Origin: Desulfovibrio sp.
GTDB lineage: Bacteria; Desulfobacterota; Desulfovibrionia; Desulfovibrionales; Desulfovibrionaceae
DNA: 12,937 nucleotides
Direction of reading: 5' to 3'
NCBI GenBank assembly: GCA_031275955.1
Contig: JAISNZ010000053.1
Span: forward strand, 1 to 12,937
Below, in pieces: positions 6,720 through 12,937 of this stretch. A program made the position numbers and the translations under genes. The notes beneath the pieces were generated by a model. The model did not search any database, had not been told where the DNA came from, and worked only from the letters and a program-made list of their open reading frames with translations. How positions within the stretch are numbered: the stretch's first letter is position 1; each line of letters opens with the position of its first letter.

Positions 6720-7631
6720 CTATTCCACCCGGCGCTTTTGGAGGTGATCCCGCGCGATGACGGCGAGGAGGTTCATCCCCAGCGTCAGCAGGAGGAGCAT
6801 CAGGGCCGTGCCGAACTGCAGGGGCCGGGTCTTGACGATCTCCGTGCCGGAAGTGGCCAGGACATAGATATGGTTGGGCAGGGCCATGACCGGGCTGAAG
6901 AGGGAATCCACCCCCTTTGTGCTGAAAAAGACCACCGCCGTCAGCATGACGGCCGCCGTCTCCCCGGCTGCCCGGGCAACCCCCAGGATGACCCCGGTCA
7001 GCATTCCCGGCAGGGCTGCGGGCAGAACAACGCGCAGGATGGTCTGGCTCTGGGTGGCGCCAAGGGCCAGGGACGCCTCCCGGTAGGTCGCGGGCACCTG
7101 GCGCAGGGCTTCTTCCGCCGTGCCGATGATCATGGGCAGAGTCAGCGCCGCCAGAGTCAGCACGCCGGAAAGCAGGGAGATGCCGAAGCCGCAGGTGATG
7201 ACGAAGAAGCTCATGCCGAACAGGCCGAAGACAATGGAGGGAACGCCGGAAAGGTTATCCACGCCGAGCCGCGCGTAGCGGGCAAAGGGGGATCTGCCCG
7301 CGTATTCGTGCAGGTAGACGGCGGAAGCCACCCCGAGGGGGAAGGAGACGCAGATCCCTCCCAGGGCGAGCAGGGCCGTGCCCACGACGCAGGGCCAGAT
7401 GCCGCCCTCGGTCATGGCTTCGCGCGGCGGCTCGCTGAAAAATTCCCAGGACAGCGCCGGCAGGCCGTTCCAGACGAGATAGCCGCAGACAAGGACCAGG
7501 GCCGCGATATTGACGACGGCCGCGAGGCGGAGCAGGAGGAACATCAGGCTTTCCCGGATTTTCCGGCGGACAAGGACAGAATCGCGCATGGCTTTCTCCC
7601 CGGAAGAAGGGTTGGTCATCCCGTCATCCAT
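6720..7631 (-). CDS. pstA: Phosphate ABC transporter permease PstA
   Basis: This is one of the two channel-forming subunits of the high-affinity phosphate importer. The 303-aa protein has a charged N-terminus, a membrane helix at about 31-53, a periplasmic loop, and five more helices forming a BPD_transp_1 domain. The EAA loop that docks on PstB is clear (EASLALGATQSQTILRVVLPAA, 185-206). The R-A-x-G-E-T segment conserved in phosphate permeases is present (R220, E224). DNLSGVPSIVFGLFGMSFF is typical of PstA. The first ATG (7631) has GGAG 9 nt upstream and overlaps pstC by 16 bp; a second possible start at 7619 would give a 4-bp ATGA overlap. It converges on the phosphatase gene with a 42-bp gap in which no clear terminator is visible. 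Confidence 0.95.
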   Translation of the reverse strand: MDDGMTNPSSGEKAMRDSVLVRRKIRESLMFLLLRLAAVVNIAALVLVCGYLVWNGLPALSWEFFSEPPREAMTEGGIWPCVVGTALLALGGICVSFPLGVASAVYLHEYAGRSPFARYARLGVDNLSGVPSIVFGLFGMSFFVITCGFGISLLSGVLTLAALTLPMIIGTAEEALRQVPATYREASLALGATQSQTILRVVLPAALPGMLTGVILGVARAAGETAAVMLTAVVFFSTKGVDSLFSPVMALPNHIYVLATSGTEIVKTRPLQFGTALMLLLLTLGMNLLAVIARDHLQKRRVE

Positions 7632-8503
7632 TGATTTTTCTCCGCGATGCGCCGGGCGACAAGGGTAAAGATCAGGGTGCAGACAAAGAGCAGCAGGCCC
7701 ATGGCGAAGAGGGCGTGGTACTGGTCTCCGCCGAAGGACGCCTCCGCGATTTCCGCGGCGATGGCGGCAGGCAGGGGCCGTACCGGATCAAAGAGGGAGG
7801 ATGGGAAAATGCCGGCTCCTCCGGCCACCATAAGGACGACCATCGTCTCGCCGATGCTGCGCGAGATGCCGAGCATGCAGGCTGTGCAGATGCCGGAGAA
7901 AGCCGCCGGAATCACCACCCGGACGGTGGTTTCCCAGCGGGTCGCCCCCAGGGCCAGGGAAGCCTCGCGCAAAGAGCGCGGGACGGCGAACAGGGCGTCC
8001 TCGGAAACGGAGCAGATGGTCGGCACACTCATAAAGGCCAGCATCATCCCGGCGTTCATCAGGTTCAGGCCGGTATCAAGGTCCAGCCAGCCCTGGAGCA
8101 GCGGGGCGACAACAGCCATGCCGAAAAAGCCCACCACCACCGAGGGCAGGGCCGCGAGTAGCTCCACCAGGGGCTTGACGATCCGGCGCAGGGGAGAGGG
8201 GGCGATTTCCGTCAGCCAGACGGCGGTCATCACGCCGAGGGGAACGGCCAGGGCCGAGGCCACGACCGTCACCGCGGCGGAACCCGCGAGAAAGGCGAGG
8301 ATGCCGAAGTCCGGGGGGGTTGCCGTGGGGTACCAGTCCCTGTTGAAGAAGAACTCCCGCGGGGATAGCCGCAGAAAAGCCGGCAGGCCTTCCATGAACA
8401 GAAAGACCAGGATCAGACCGAGAATAAAGAGGGAACACCCGGCAACACCCGCCAGAAAACGGCGTATCCAGAGTTCCTTGCGCGCCACCCGTGCCGTCAA
8501 CAT
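7616..8503 (-). CDS. pstC: Phosphate ABC transporter permease PstC
   Basis: This is the partner permease to PstA in the inner membrane. The 295 aa start with a cytoplasmic tail and a first helix at about 17-38, then a periplasmic loop containing FFFNRDWYPT, then helices of a BPD_transp_1 domain. The EAA loop reads EASLALGATRWETTVRVVIPAA (180-201). The conserved R-S-I-G-E-T segment gives R215 and E219. PLVELLAALPSVVVGFFG (about 111-128) is a strong PstC signature. An AGGAGG site 6 nt before the ATG is the best ribosome site in the minus-strand operon. The gene lies 302 bp from pstS, a gap filled with repeats and hairpins, and overlaps pstA at its 3' end. Confidence 0.95.
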   Translation of the reverse strand: MLTARVARKELWIRRFLAGVAGCSLFILGLILVFLFMEGLPAFLRLSPREFFFNRDWYPTATPPDFGILAFLAGSAAVTVVASALAVPLGVMTAVWLTEIAPSPLRRIVKPLVELLAALPSVVVGFFGMAVVAPLLQGWLDLDTGLNLMNAGMMLAFMSVPTICSVSEDALFAVPRSLREASLALGATRWETTVRVVIPAAFSGICTACMLGISRSIGETMVVLMVAGGAGIFPSSLFDPVRPLPAAIAAEIAEASFGGDQYHALFAMGLLLFVCTLIFTLVARRIAEKNQWMTG

Positions 8504-8529
8504 CCGTATCCTCCTTGCCGCGCTTTGCC

Positions 8530-8565
8530 CCCGCGGCGGACGCTCCGCGCTCCTCCCGCCGCGGG
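8530..8565. repeat. GC-rich hairpin before pstC; its right arm is part of an 18-bp inverted repeat with 8774-8791
   Basis: CCCGCGGCGG (8530-8539) pairs with CCGCCGCGGG (8556-8565) as a 10-bp stem with a 16-nt loop. Positions 8548-8565 are also an exact reverse complement of 8774-8791 (CCCGCGGCGGGAGGAGCG), so the same bases could instead pair across the whole gap. The hairpin begins about 15 nt upstream of the pstC ribosome site on the minus strand. Confidence 0.7.
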
Positions 8566-8579
8566 AATCCGCAGGCCAA

Positions 8580-8686
8580 GGAAATGCCGATTTATCGGGG
8601 CTCCGCCCCGAACCACCTCATTTCGTATTCCATTGAAATACTTAACTGGGGGTGCAGGGGCCGTTCGTCCCGAACGTCAGCGAGGG
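8580..8686 (-). repeat. Three-hairpin intergenic repeat, right copy of the inverted pair
   Basis: Read on the minus strand this is the same repeat as 1-106. The hairpin CGTTCG-TCC-CGAACG is at 8662-8676, and the other two stems are conserved. It sits in the pstS-pstC intergenic gap in the direction of transcription. A separate small hairpin, CATCCT-GTC-AGGATG, follows at 8693-8707. Confidence 0.85.
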
Positions 8687-8717
8687 CGAACTCATCCTGT
8701 CAGGATGCCCCTGCTGG

Positions 8718-8772
8718 GGGGGGTTGAGTGGGCAAAGCCCCCTCAAAGGGAATAAATCAGCGTTTCCCTAAT
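8718..8772 (+). repeat. Degenerate relative of the three-hairpin repeat (third copy, partial)
   Basis: The segment shares GGGGTT, a GGGC-AAA-GCCCC stem and a TAAATCAG..TTTCCC tail with positions 69-107, in the same orientation as the left-edge copy. A hairpin TTGAG-t-GGGC-AAA-GCCC-c-CTCAA spans 8724-8746. Only the last third of the larger repeat is recognisable. Together with the copy at 8580-8686 it fills the gap between pstS and pstC. Confidence 0.55.
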
Positions 8773-8773
8773 C

Positions 8774-8791
8774 CCCGCGGCGGGAGGAGCG
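8774..8791. repeat. Outer arm of 18-bp inverted repeat in the pstS-pstC gap
   Basis: CCCGCGGCGGGAGGAGCG is the exact reverse complement of 8548-8565. The arm begins 15 nt beyond the pstS stop codon on the minus strand. The two arms enclose about 208 bp containing the other repeats, so a pstS-pstC transcript could fold into a closed multi-branched structure. Confidence 0.75.
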
Positions 8792-8805
8792 TCCGGGACT
8801 CCGCC

Positions 8806-9642
8806 CTACTTTTTCCCCAAGGGAATAAAACCTGTTTCCGCGACGATCTTCTGGCCCTTGCTGGGGTCAAGCAGGAAATCCACCAGTTTTTTTACGGGTC
8901 CCGCCGGCGCGCCGTTGGTGAAGATGTACAATTCGCGGGAAATGGGCCAGGCGCGGGAAAGTGCGGTTTCCCGCGTGGCTTCCACGCCGTTCAGGTTGAT
9001 TTTCTTCAGGGAGGCGTCCAGGTAGCCGAAACCGATATAGCCGATGGCCCGCCTGTTGTTGGCCACGGCCTGCGCCACGCCTCCGTTGGAGGATTGCAGC
9101 AGGGCGGAGGGGAGCACCTTTTCCTTCTTCATGATGAATTCCGAAAAAATCTCGAAGGTCCCGGAGGCGCTGTCGCGGGAAACGACGACAATGGCGCCTT
9201 CCTTGCCGCCGACGTCTTTCCAGTTGACGATCCTGCCCGCGTAGATGTCCCGGAGCTGTTCCGCGGAAAGGTTCCTCACCGGATTTTCCGGATGGACCAC
9301 CGGAACAAGGGCGTCCACGGCAATGGAGGCGCGGACAGGATTCACGCCCGCGGCCTTGCCGTCCGCGACCTCGGAGTCCTTGATGTCGCGGGAGGACATG
9401 GCCACCTGGCACAGCTTCTCGTTGAGGGCCTTGATGCCGGTGCCCGACCCGCCGCCGGAAATGGCGAGGGAGATGTCGGGATTGGCGGCCATAAAGGCTT
9501 CTCCGGCTTTCTGCATGACCGGCAGCACCGTGGTGGAGCCGGTGATCAGGATCTCTTCCCTGGCAGCGGCATTGTCCGCGGCAAAGGCCGCAAGGCAAAC
9601 CGGCAGCGCGCATAGGGAAAGGAGACGTTTCAGGGAACTCAT
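8806..9642 (-). CDS. pstS: Periplasmic phosphate-binding protein PstS
   Basis: This protein captures phosphate in the periplasm and hands it to PstC/PstA. The 278 aa include a Sec signal peptide (MSSLKRLLSLCALPVCLAAFAADNAAA region) with probable cleavage after A27. Three ligand-loop segments are visible: TGSTTV (34-39), SGGGSGTG (62-69) and RDSASGTF (156-163). There is also SSRDIKDSE and a C-terminal VETGFIPL. The length is that of the short PstS type rather than the longer E. coli form. There is no lipobox: C16 is preceded by Val, so a soluble form is expected. The ATG has AAGGAG 6 nt upstream. It is the first gene of the minus-strand operon and carries a Pho-box-like site about 70 bp upstream. 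The repeat-rich 3' flank could protect its message and raise PstS above the permeases. Confidence 0.95.
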   Translation of the reverse strand: MSSLKRLLSLCALPVCLAAFAADNAAAREEILITGSTTVLPVMQKAGEAFMAANPDISLAISGGGSGTGIKALNEKLCQVAMSSRDIKDSEVADGKAAGVNPVRASIAVDALVPVVHPENPVRNLSAEQLRDIYAGRIVNWKDVGGKEGAIVVVSRDSASGTFEIFSEFIMKKEKVLPSALLQSSNGGVAQAVANNRRAIGYIGFGYLDASLKKINLNGVEATRETALSRAWPISRELYIFTNGAPAGPVKKLVDFLLDPSKGQKIVAETGFIPLGKK

Positions 9643-9714
9643 GAAAAACTCCTTGGTAAGATGTTTGGCGGTCTTCGTCTTCCCCGCAGGTTGAAGACAC
9701 TTTCCCCCGCCGGG

Positions 9715-9732
9715 GTGACAAGGCCGTGACAG
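9715..9732 (-). promoter_or_regulatory. Pho box facing pstS
   Basis: On the minus strand the site reads CTGTCACGGCCTTGTCAC, two TGTCAC half sites exactly 11 bp apart, as in the E. coli Pho box (CTGTCAT repeats at 11-bp spacing). A further in-phase half site GTCAT lies 22 bp upstream (9748-9752). It lies 73 bp before the pstS start, the place where PhoB would recruit polymerase. No convincing -10 was picked. Confidence 0.7.
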
Positions 9733-9756
9733 GCGGGTGGATTCCGTATGACGGAT

Positions 9757-9774
9757 TTGTCACCAAACTGTCGC
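9757..9774 (+). promoter_or_regulatory. Pho box facing phoB
   Basis: TTGTCACCAAACTGTCGC shows TGTCAC (9758-9763) and TGTCGC (9769-9774) with 11-bp spacing, oriented toward phoB. This fits PhoB autoactivation of phoBR-pstB. The site is 25 bp from the pstS-facing box, so PhoB dimers could occupy both. It lies 228 bp upstream of the phoB ATG, implying a long leader if the promoter is adjacent. Confidence 0.6.
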
Positions 9775-10002
9775 CCTTTTTCCCCGCGCCTGACGCAAAA
9801 AGCGGCCAGTGTCGGAATATGCCGGAACAGACGCCTTTATCCGCGGGGGATCCGCCCATCAAACGCCCCGTCAGCCGCAGGGAGGAAGGCTTCCTGCCCG
9901 CCGAAGCAGCGCTTTCCAAAGGGAATGCGTCCGGCAGGTTGACAACGGCGCCTGGACGGAGACAGTATTTTTCGGGGAAAATCCCGCGGAAGGGGAAAGG
10001 CC
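9775..10002 (+). other. Long phoB leader, no gene seen
   Basis: These 228 bp between the Pho box and phoB hold no convincing gene; in-frame reading from 9819 runs into phoB in a different frame without a ribosome site. It contains a perfect TTGACA at 9939-9944, but the only -10-like sequence (TATTTT, 9966-9971) is 21 bp away, too far for a normal promoter. A small hairpin AGGAAG-G-CTTCCT lies at 9883-9895. The ribosome site for phoB is the purine-rich AGGGGAAAGG at 9991-10000. Confidence 0.4.
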
Positions 10003-10683
10003 ATGACGCAGCAGACCATCCTCCTGGTGGAAGACGAAAAGGACATCCGCGATCTTCTGGCCCTGCATCTTCAGCGCGAGGGCTTTGCCGTGCTTGAGGC
10101 CGGCGACGGGCTCCAGGCGGTGGATCTGGCCCGGAAAAGGAAGCCGGATCTCATTCTGCTGGATCTAATGCTGCCGGGCCTGGACGGCCTTGGCGTCAGC
10201 AAGGCCCTGCAGCGCGACCCCGGAACAGCCTCCATCCCCATCCTCATGCTCACGGCCCGGGGAGAGGAGGTGGACCGCATCGTGGGACTGGAACTGGGCG
10301 CGGCCGATTATGTGGTCAAACCTTTCAGCCTGCGGGAAGTGCTGCTGCGCATCCGGGCGGTGCTCCGGCGCGGCGCGGCCCCTGTCGACGCCCTGCCCCT
10401 GCGCTGGAACGACATCTCCCTGGATACGGCCGGACATGTGGTCCTGGCCGGCGGCGTTCCGGTGAGCCTGACCCTGACGGAATTTCGTCTGCTGGAGGAT
10501 CTTTTGCGCAACAAGGGCAAGGTGCGCAGCAGGGAACAGCTTCTGGACTCGGTCTGGGGCTACAGTTTTGAAGGGTACGCCCGCACTGTGGATACCCATG
10601 TGCGCCGGTTGCGGGCCAAACTCGGGGAGGCGGCCGCCGGCATAGAGACCGTGCGCGGCATAGGGTACCGCGCCAGAGGATAG
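10003..10683 (+). CDS. phoB: Phosphate regulon response regulator PhoB
   Basis: This is an OmpR/PhoB-family response regulator that, once phosphorylated by PhoR, binds Pho boxes and activates phosphate-starvation genes. The 226 aa comprise a receiver domain (about 4-118) and a winged-helix DNA-binding domain (about 128-224). Receiver residues are intact: acidic pair E10/D11, phospho-acceptor D54 (LLLDLMLPG), T85 and K107 (VVKPF). The effector domain shows LTLTEFRLLEDLLRNKGKVRSREQLL, then the recognition helix region ARTVDTHVRRLRAKLG and the wing RGIGYRARG. It is followed after 2 bp by phoR, and it lies opposite pstS across the Pho-box region, so its own operon and pstSCA are the expected targets. 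PhoB rather than another OmpR-type regulator is chosen from this context. Confidence 0.92.
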   Translation: MTQQTILLVEDEKDIRDLLALHLQREGFAVLEAGDGLQAVDLARKRKPDLILLDLMLPGLDGLGVSKALQRDPGTASIPILMLTARGEEVDRIVGLELGAADYVVKPFSLREVLLRIRAVLRRGAAPVDALPLRWNDISLDTAGHVVLAGGVPVSLTLTEFRLLEDLLRNKGKVRSREQLLDSVWGYSFEGYARTVDTHVRRLRAKLGEAAAGIETVRGIGYRARG

Positions 10684-10685
10684 GC

Positions 10686-12470
10686 ATGCTCTCCCATTCC
10701 GGCTCCCTGCAGGGCAGACTTTTCTGGGCCTTTGCCCTGGTCACGGCCGTCGCCGCGGCCCTTTCCGCCCTCCTGGCCCGCAACGCCCTGTACGAGGATC
10801 ATCTGGCCCTGGCCAAAAGACAGGCCCTCGCCCAGGCGGCCTTCGCCGGGAGCATCCTGGACGCGCGCCCTTCCGAAGAACAGATCCGGCGGCTTTTCCG
10901 CGCCGGCCGGGAACCGGCTTCCCGCCTGACCCTTGTGGACGCCTCGGGACGGGTCCTGCGCGATTCGCGCCTCGACGCGGAAGCTCTGAAGGATCTGGAC
11001 AACCACAACGACCGCCCGGAAATCCGGGACGCCCGCGCCGGCGGTACGGGCGTCTCCCTGCGCCGGGGGGACAGCCTCGGGCTTGAGGCCGTGTACGCGG
11101 CGGCGCTCCTTCAGGATGGGCGCGTCCTGCGCATCGCCGTGCCCCTTGCCGCTATCCGGAGCGAGACAGAGAAAAATTTCTCCTCCGTCGGCCTGATCAT
11201 CGCGGGCATGGCGGTCTTTTGTCTGCTGCTTTCCATGGGCGTCGCCCGGCGCCTGCGCAGGGCCATGGACAACATGGCCGAAGCGGTGGCCGCCATCTCC
11301 CGCGACCGGGCGCGCAGCCGTCTGAGCAAGGTGCCCGGCAGGGAGTTTCTGCCTCTGGCTTACGCCGTCAATCACATGGCGGACACGATTGAAGACTACG
11401 TCCGCACCGTAAGCGACCAGCAAAGCCAGTTGGAGACCATCCTTGACAGCATGCATGAGGGCGTGCTGGTCCTCGGTCCCTCCGGCAAAATCCGGCGTTG
11501 GAACAGGGCCCTGGCCGCTCTGCTGCCCTCTGTCGCGGAGGCGGAGGGCAAGCCGCTCCTGGAGGGCATTCCTGTCCCCGCCCTGCAGCGCCACGCGGAA
11601 GAACTGCTCGGGCGCGACCCGCGCGCGCCGGCGCCTGCCGCCGGGAACGCCGCCGTGCAATTCGAGCTGCCCTCCGGACGCTTTCTCCTGGCCCATCTGT
11701 CCCGCCCGGTCACGCCCAACGACTCCCTAGGCGCCGTGCTCGTGGTCTATGACGCCACGGAAATCATGCGCCTTGAACGCGTGCGCCGGGATTTCGTTTC
11801 CAACGTGTCCCACGAACTGCGCACCCCTCTGACCGCCATCGCGGGCTACGCCGAAACCCTGGCCTCCGCGGAGGATCTGGACGAAGGGTACCGGAATTTC
11901 GCCAGGATTATCCACAAGCACGCCACCGCTCTGGCCGGGGTGGTCAGCAACCTGCTGGCCCTGGCCCGGATTGAGGACGCCCGGGAAAACATCGCCTTCA
12001 CGCCCACGGACGCGGAAGCCGTGCTCCAAAACGCCCTGGGAGCCTTCCGCGATCAAGCCGCCGCCAAGGGCGTCCTGATCAGCATTGAGCTGGACGGGGG
12101 GCGCGTTCTCGCCAACCCGCCGCTTCTGGAACAGGTCTTCCGCAATCTGCTGGAAAATGCCTGCCGCTACGCTCCTGCGGAAAGCGAGATCCGGATCCGC
12201 TCCCAAAAACAGGGGACAACGGCCTTGTTTACCGTTTCCGACCACGGTCCCGGCATCCCCCGGGAGGCGCTGCCGCGCATCTTTGAACGCTTCTATCAGG
12301 TGAAGAAGGAGCGCAACAGCGGAACGGCGGGCGTCGGCCTGGCCATCTGCAAGCACATCATTGAGCGCCACGGGGGGCGGATCTGGGCGGAAAGCCCCTG
12401 CGCAGGCGCGGCCACGGCCATGCTCTTCACCCTGCCCCTGGCCCCCGGGGCAGAAGGAATCCTCCCATGA
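10686..12470 (+). CDS. phoR: Phosphate regulon sensor histidine kinase PhoR
   Basis: This membrane kinase phosphorylates PhoB when the Pst transporter signals low phosphate. The order over 594 aa is: first membrane helix (about 12-31), extracytoplasmic domain (about 32-165), second helix (about 168-188), HAMP-like linker (about 189-243), PAS domain (about 248-360, ILDSMHEGVLVLGPSGKI), HisKA with phospho-acceptor H376 (NVSHELRTPL), and HATPase_c with N491 (NLLENACRYA), D519-G523 (DHGPGIP), FERFYQ and GTAGVGLAICKHI. The extracytoplasmic domain resembles that of the larger Firmicutes-type PhoR, in contrast to E. coli PhoR, which lacks a large sensor domain. It starts 2 bp after phoB, with GAGGA before the ATG, and its stop overlaps pstB as ATGA. 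Confidence 0.93.
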   Translation: MLSHSGSLQGRLFWAFALVTAVAAALSALLARNALYEDHLALAKRQALAQAAFAGSILDARPSEEQIRRLFRAGREPASRLTLVDASGRVLRDSRLDAEALKDLDNHNDRPEIRDARAGGTGVSLRRGDSLGLEAVYAAALLQDGRVLRIAVPLAAIRSETEKNFSSVGLIIAGMAVFCLLLSMGVARRLRRAMDNMAEAVAAISRDRARSRLSKVPGREFLPLAYAVNHMADTIEDYVRTVSDQQSQLETILDSMHEGVLVLGPSGKIRRWNRALAALLPSVAEAEGKPLLEGIPVPALQRHAEELLGRDPRAPAPAAGNAAVQFELPSGRFLLAHLSRPVTPNDSLGAVLVVYDATEIMRLERVRRDFVSNVSHELRTPLTAIAGYAETLASAEDLDEGYRNFARIIHKHATALAGVVSNLLALARIEDARENIAFTPTDAEAVLQNALGAFRDQAAAKGVLISIELDGGRVLANPPLLEQVFRNLLENACRYAPAESEIRIRSQKQGTTALFTVSDHGPGIPREALPRIFERFYQVKKERNSGTAGVGLAICKHIIERHGGRIWAESPCAGAATAMLFTLPLAPGAEGILP

Positions 12471-12937
12471 CGACCCTCTGCGCCCTGACGACGCGCAACC
12501 TGGATTTCTTTTACGGCAAGACCCAGGCCCTGTCCGACATCTCGCTGGATTTTCCGGAGAACCGGGTCACAGCCCTCATCGGTCCCTCGGGCTGCGGTAA
12601 GAGCACCTTTCTGCGCTGCCTCAACCGCATGAACGACCTCATCCCCGGCAGCAGCGCCCGGGGAAAAGTCCTGCTGGACGGGGAAAACGTCCTTGCCCCG
12701 AATACGGACGTCGTGCTCCTGCGCCGCCGCGTGGGCATGGTCTTCCAGAAACCCAACCCCTTTCCCAAGACCATTTTCGAGAATGTGGCCTACGGCCTGC
12801 GGGTGAACGGGATGAAGAAGGCAGCGGCCCTGCGCGAAAAGGTGGAAGAGTCCCTCCAGCGCGCGGCCCTTTTCAGCGAGGTCAAAGACCGCCTGCACGC
12901 CCCGGCCTTCTCCCTGTCCGGCGGCCAGCAGCAGCGC
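12467..12937 (+). CDS. pstB: Phosphate ABC transporter ATPase PstB (3' end outside window)
   Basis: The visible 157 residues are the N-terminal part of the ATPase that drives phosphate import on the cytoplasmic face. Walker A is GPSGCGKST (39-47), the Q-loop is VFQKPNPFP with Q94, and the ABC signature LSGGQQQR (150-157) is the last thing before the window ends. Walker B should follow just outside. FLRCLNRMNDL and NPFPKTIFENVAYGLR are PstB hallmarks. The ATG overlaps the phoR stop by ATGA and is preceded by AAGGA, so PhoR and PstB are translationally coupled. PstB is separated from pstSCA, unlike the classical pstSCAB order. phoU may follow beyond the edge. Confidence 0.96.
   Translation, partial: MTTLCALTTRNLDFFYGKTQALSDISLDFPENRVTALIGPSGCGKSTFLRCLNRMNDLIPGSSARGKVLLDGENVLAPNTDVVLLRRRVGMVFQKPNPFPKTIFENVAYGLRVNGMKKAAALREKVEESLQRAALFSEVKDRLHAPAFSLSGGQQQR

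Noticed and set aside
6738..8636. Long plus-strand open frames opposite pstA and pstC (about 298, 176 and 329 aa)
   Set aside because: Low-complexity Gly/Arg/Ala-rich translations without ribosome sites, fully explained by the permease genes on the other strand.
9586..9606. Possible lipoprotein signal in PstS at C16
   Set aside because: The residue before the cysteine is Val and the preceding one Pro, which does not fit a lipobox; an A-A-A cleavage site after residue 27 is better.
9939..9971. TTGACA followed by TATTTT upstream of phoB
   Set aside because: The 21-bp spacing is outside the normal 16-19 bp range, so it was not called a promoter.

Overview
The window is GC-rich bacterial DNA with tightly packed genes, several of them overlapping by 4 bp. 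Protein style, codon use and gene content suggest a Gram-negative sulfate-reducer-like bacterium of the Desulfovibrionaceae. That placement is an impression from the sequences, not a search result. No tRNA, rRNA, CRISPR array or transposase gene was seen.

Left third (1-4567, + strand): a copper/silver efflux pair, cusB-cusA, translationally coupled through an ATGA overlap. CusB carries an N-terminal heavy-metal-binding segment. CusA keeps the three-methionine metal relay and the D/E/K proton relay. No outer-membrane CusC and no CusF lie inside the window.

Middle (4568-6677, + strand): a 56-aa winged-helix-like protein, a 139-bp mosaic of four tandem hairpins with near-inverted ends, a TagD-type glycerol-3-phosphate cytidylyltransferase-like protein, and an overlapping protein-tyrosine-phosphatase-like protein (HCSAGKDRTG).

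Right part (6720-12937): a complete phosphate-starvation module split in two. On the minus strand are pstS, then a 302-bp repeat-filled gap, then pstC-pstA. On the plus strand are phoB-phoR-pstB, with pstB cut by the window end. A 360-bp intergenic region between pstS and phoB holds two Pho-box-like direct repeats, one facing each operon. PhoR and PhoB should sense and answer phosphate limitation, and PstS, PstC, PstA and PstB form the ABC importer that also acts as the sensor. Splitting the transporter so that pstB rides with phoBR while pstSCA diverges is the most notable gene-level arrangement.

Repeats: a 106-bp three-hairpin repeat at the left edge (1-106) recurs in inverted orientation at 8580-8686, inside the pstS-pstC gap. 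The two copies differ by five substitutions and one indel, and they bracket about 8.5 kb that includes cusBA and pstCA. A degenerate third relative lies at 8718-8772, and an 18-bp inverted repeat (8548-8565 / 8774-8791) encloses the gap's central elements. The hairpin-dense noncoding DNA is the least explained part of the window.
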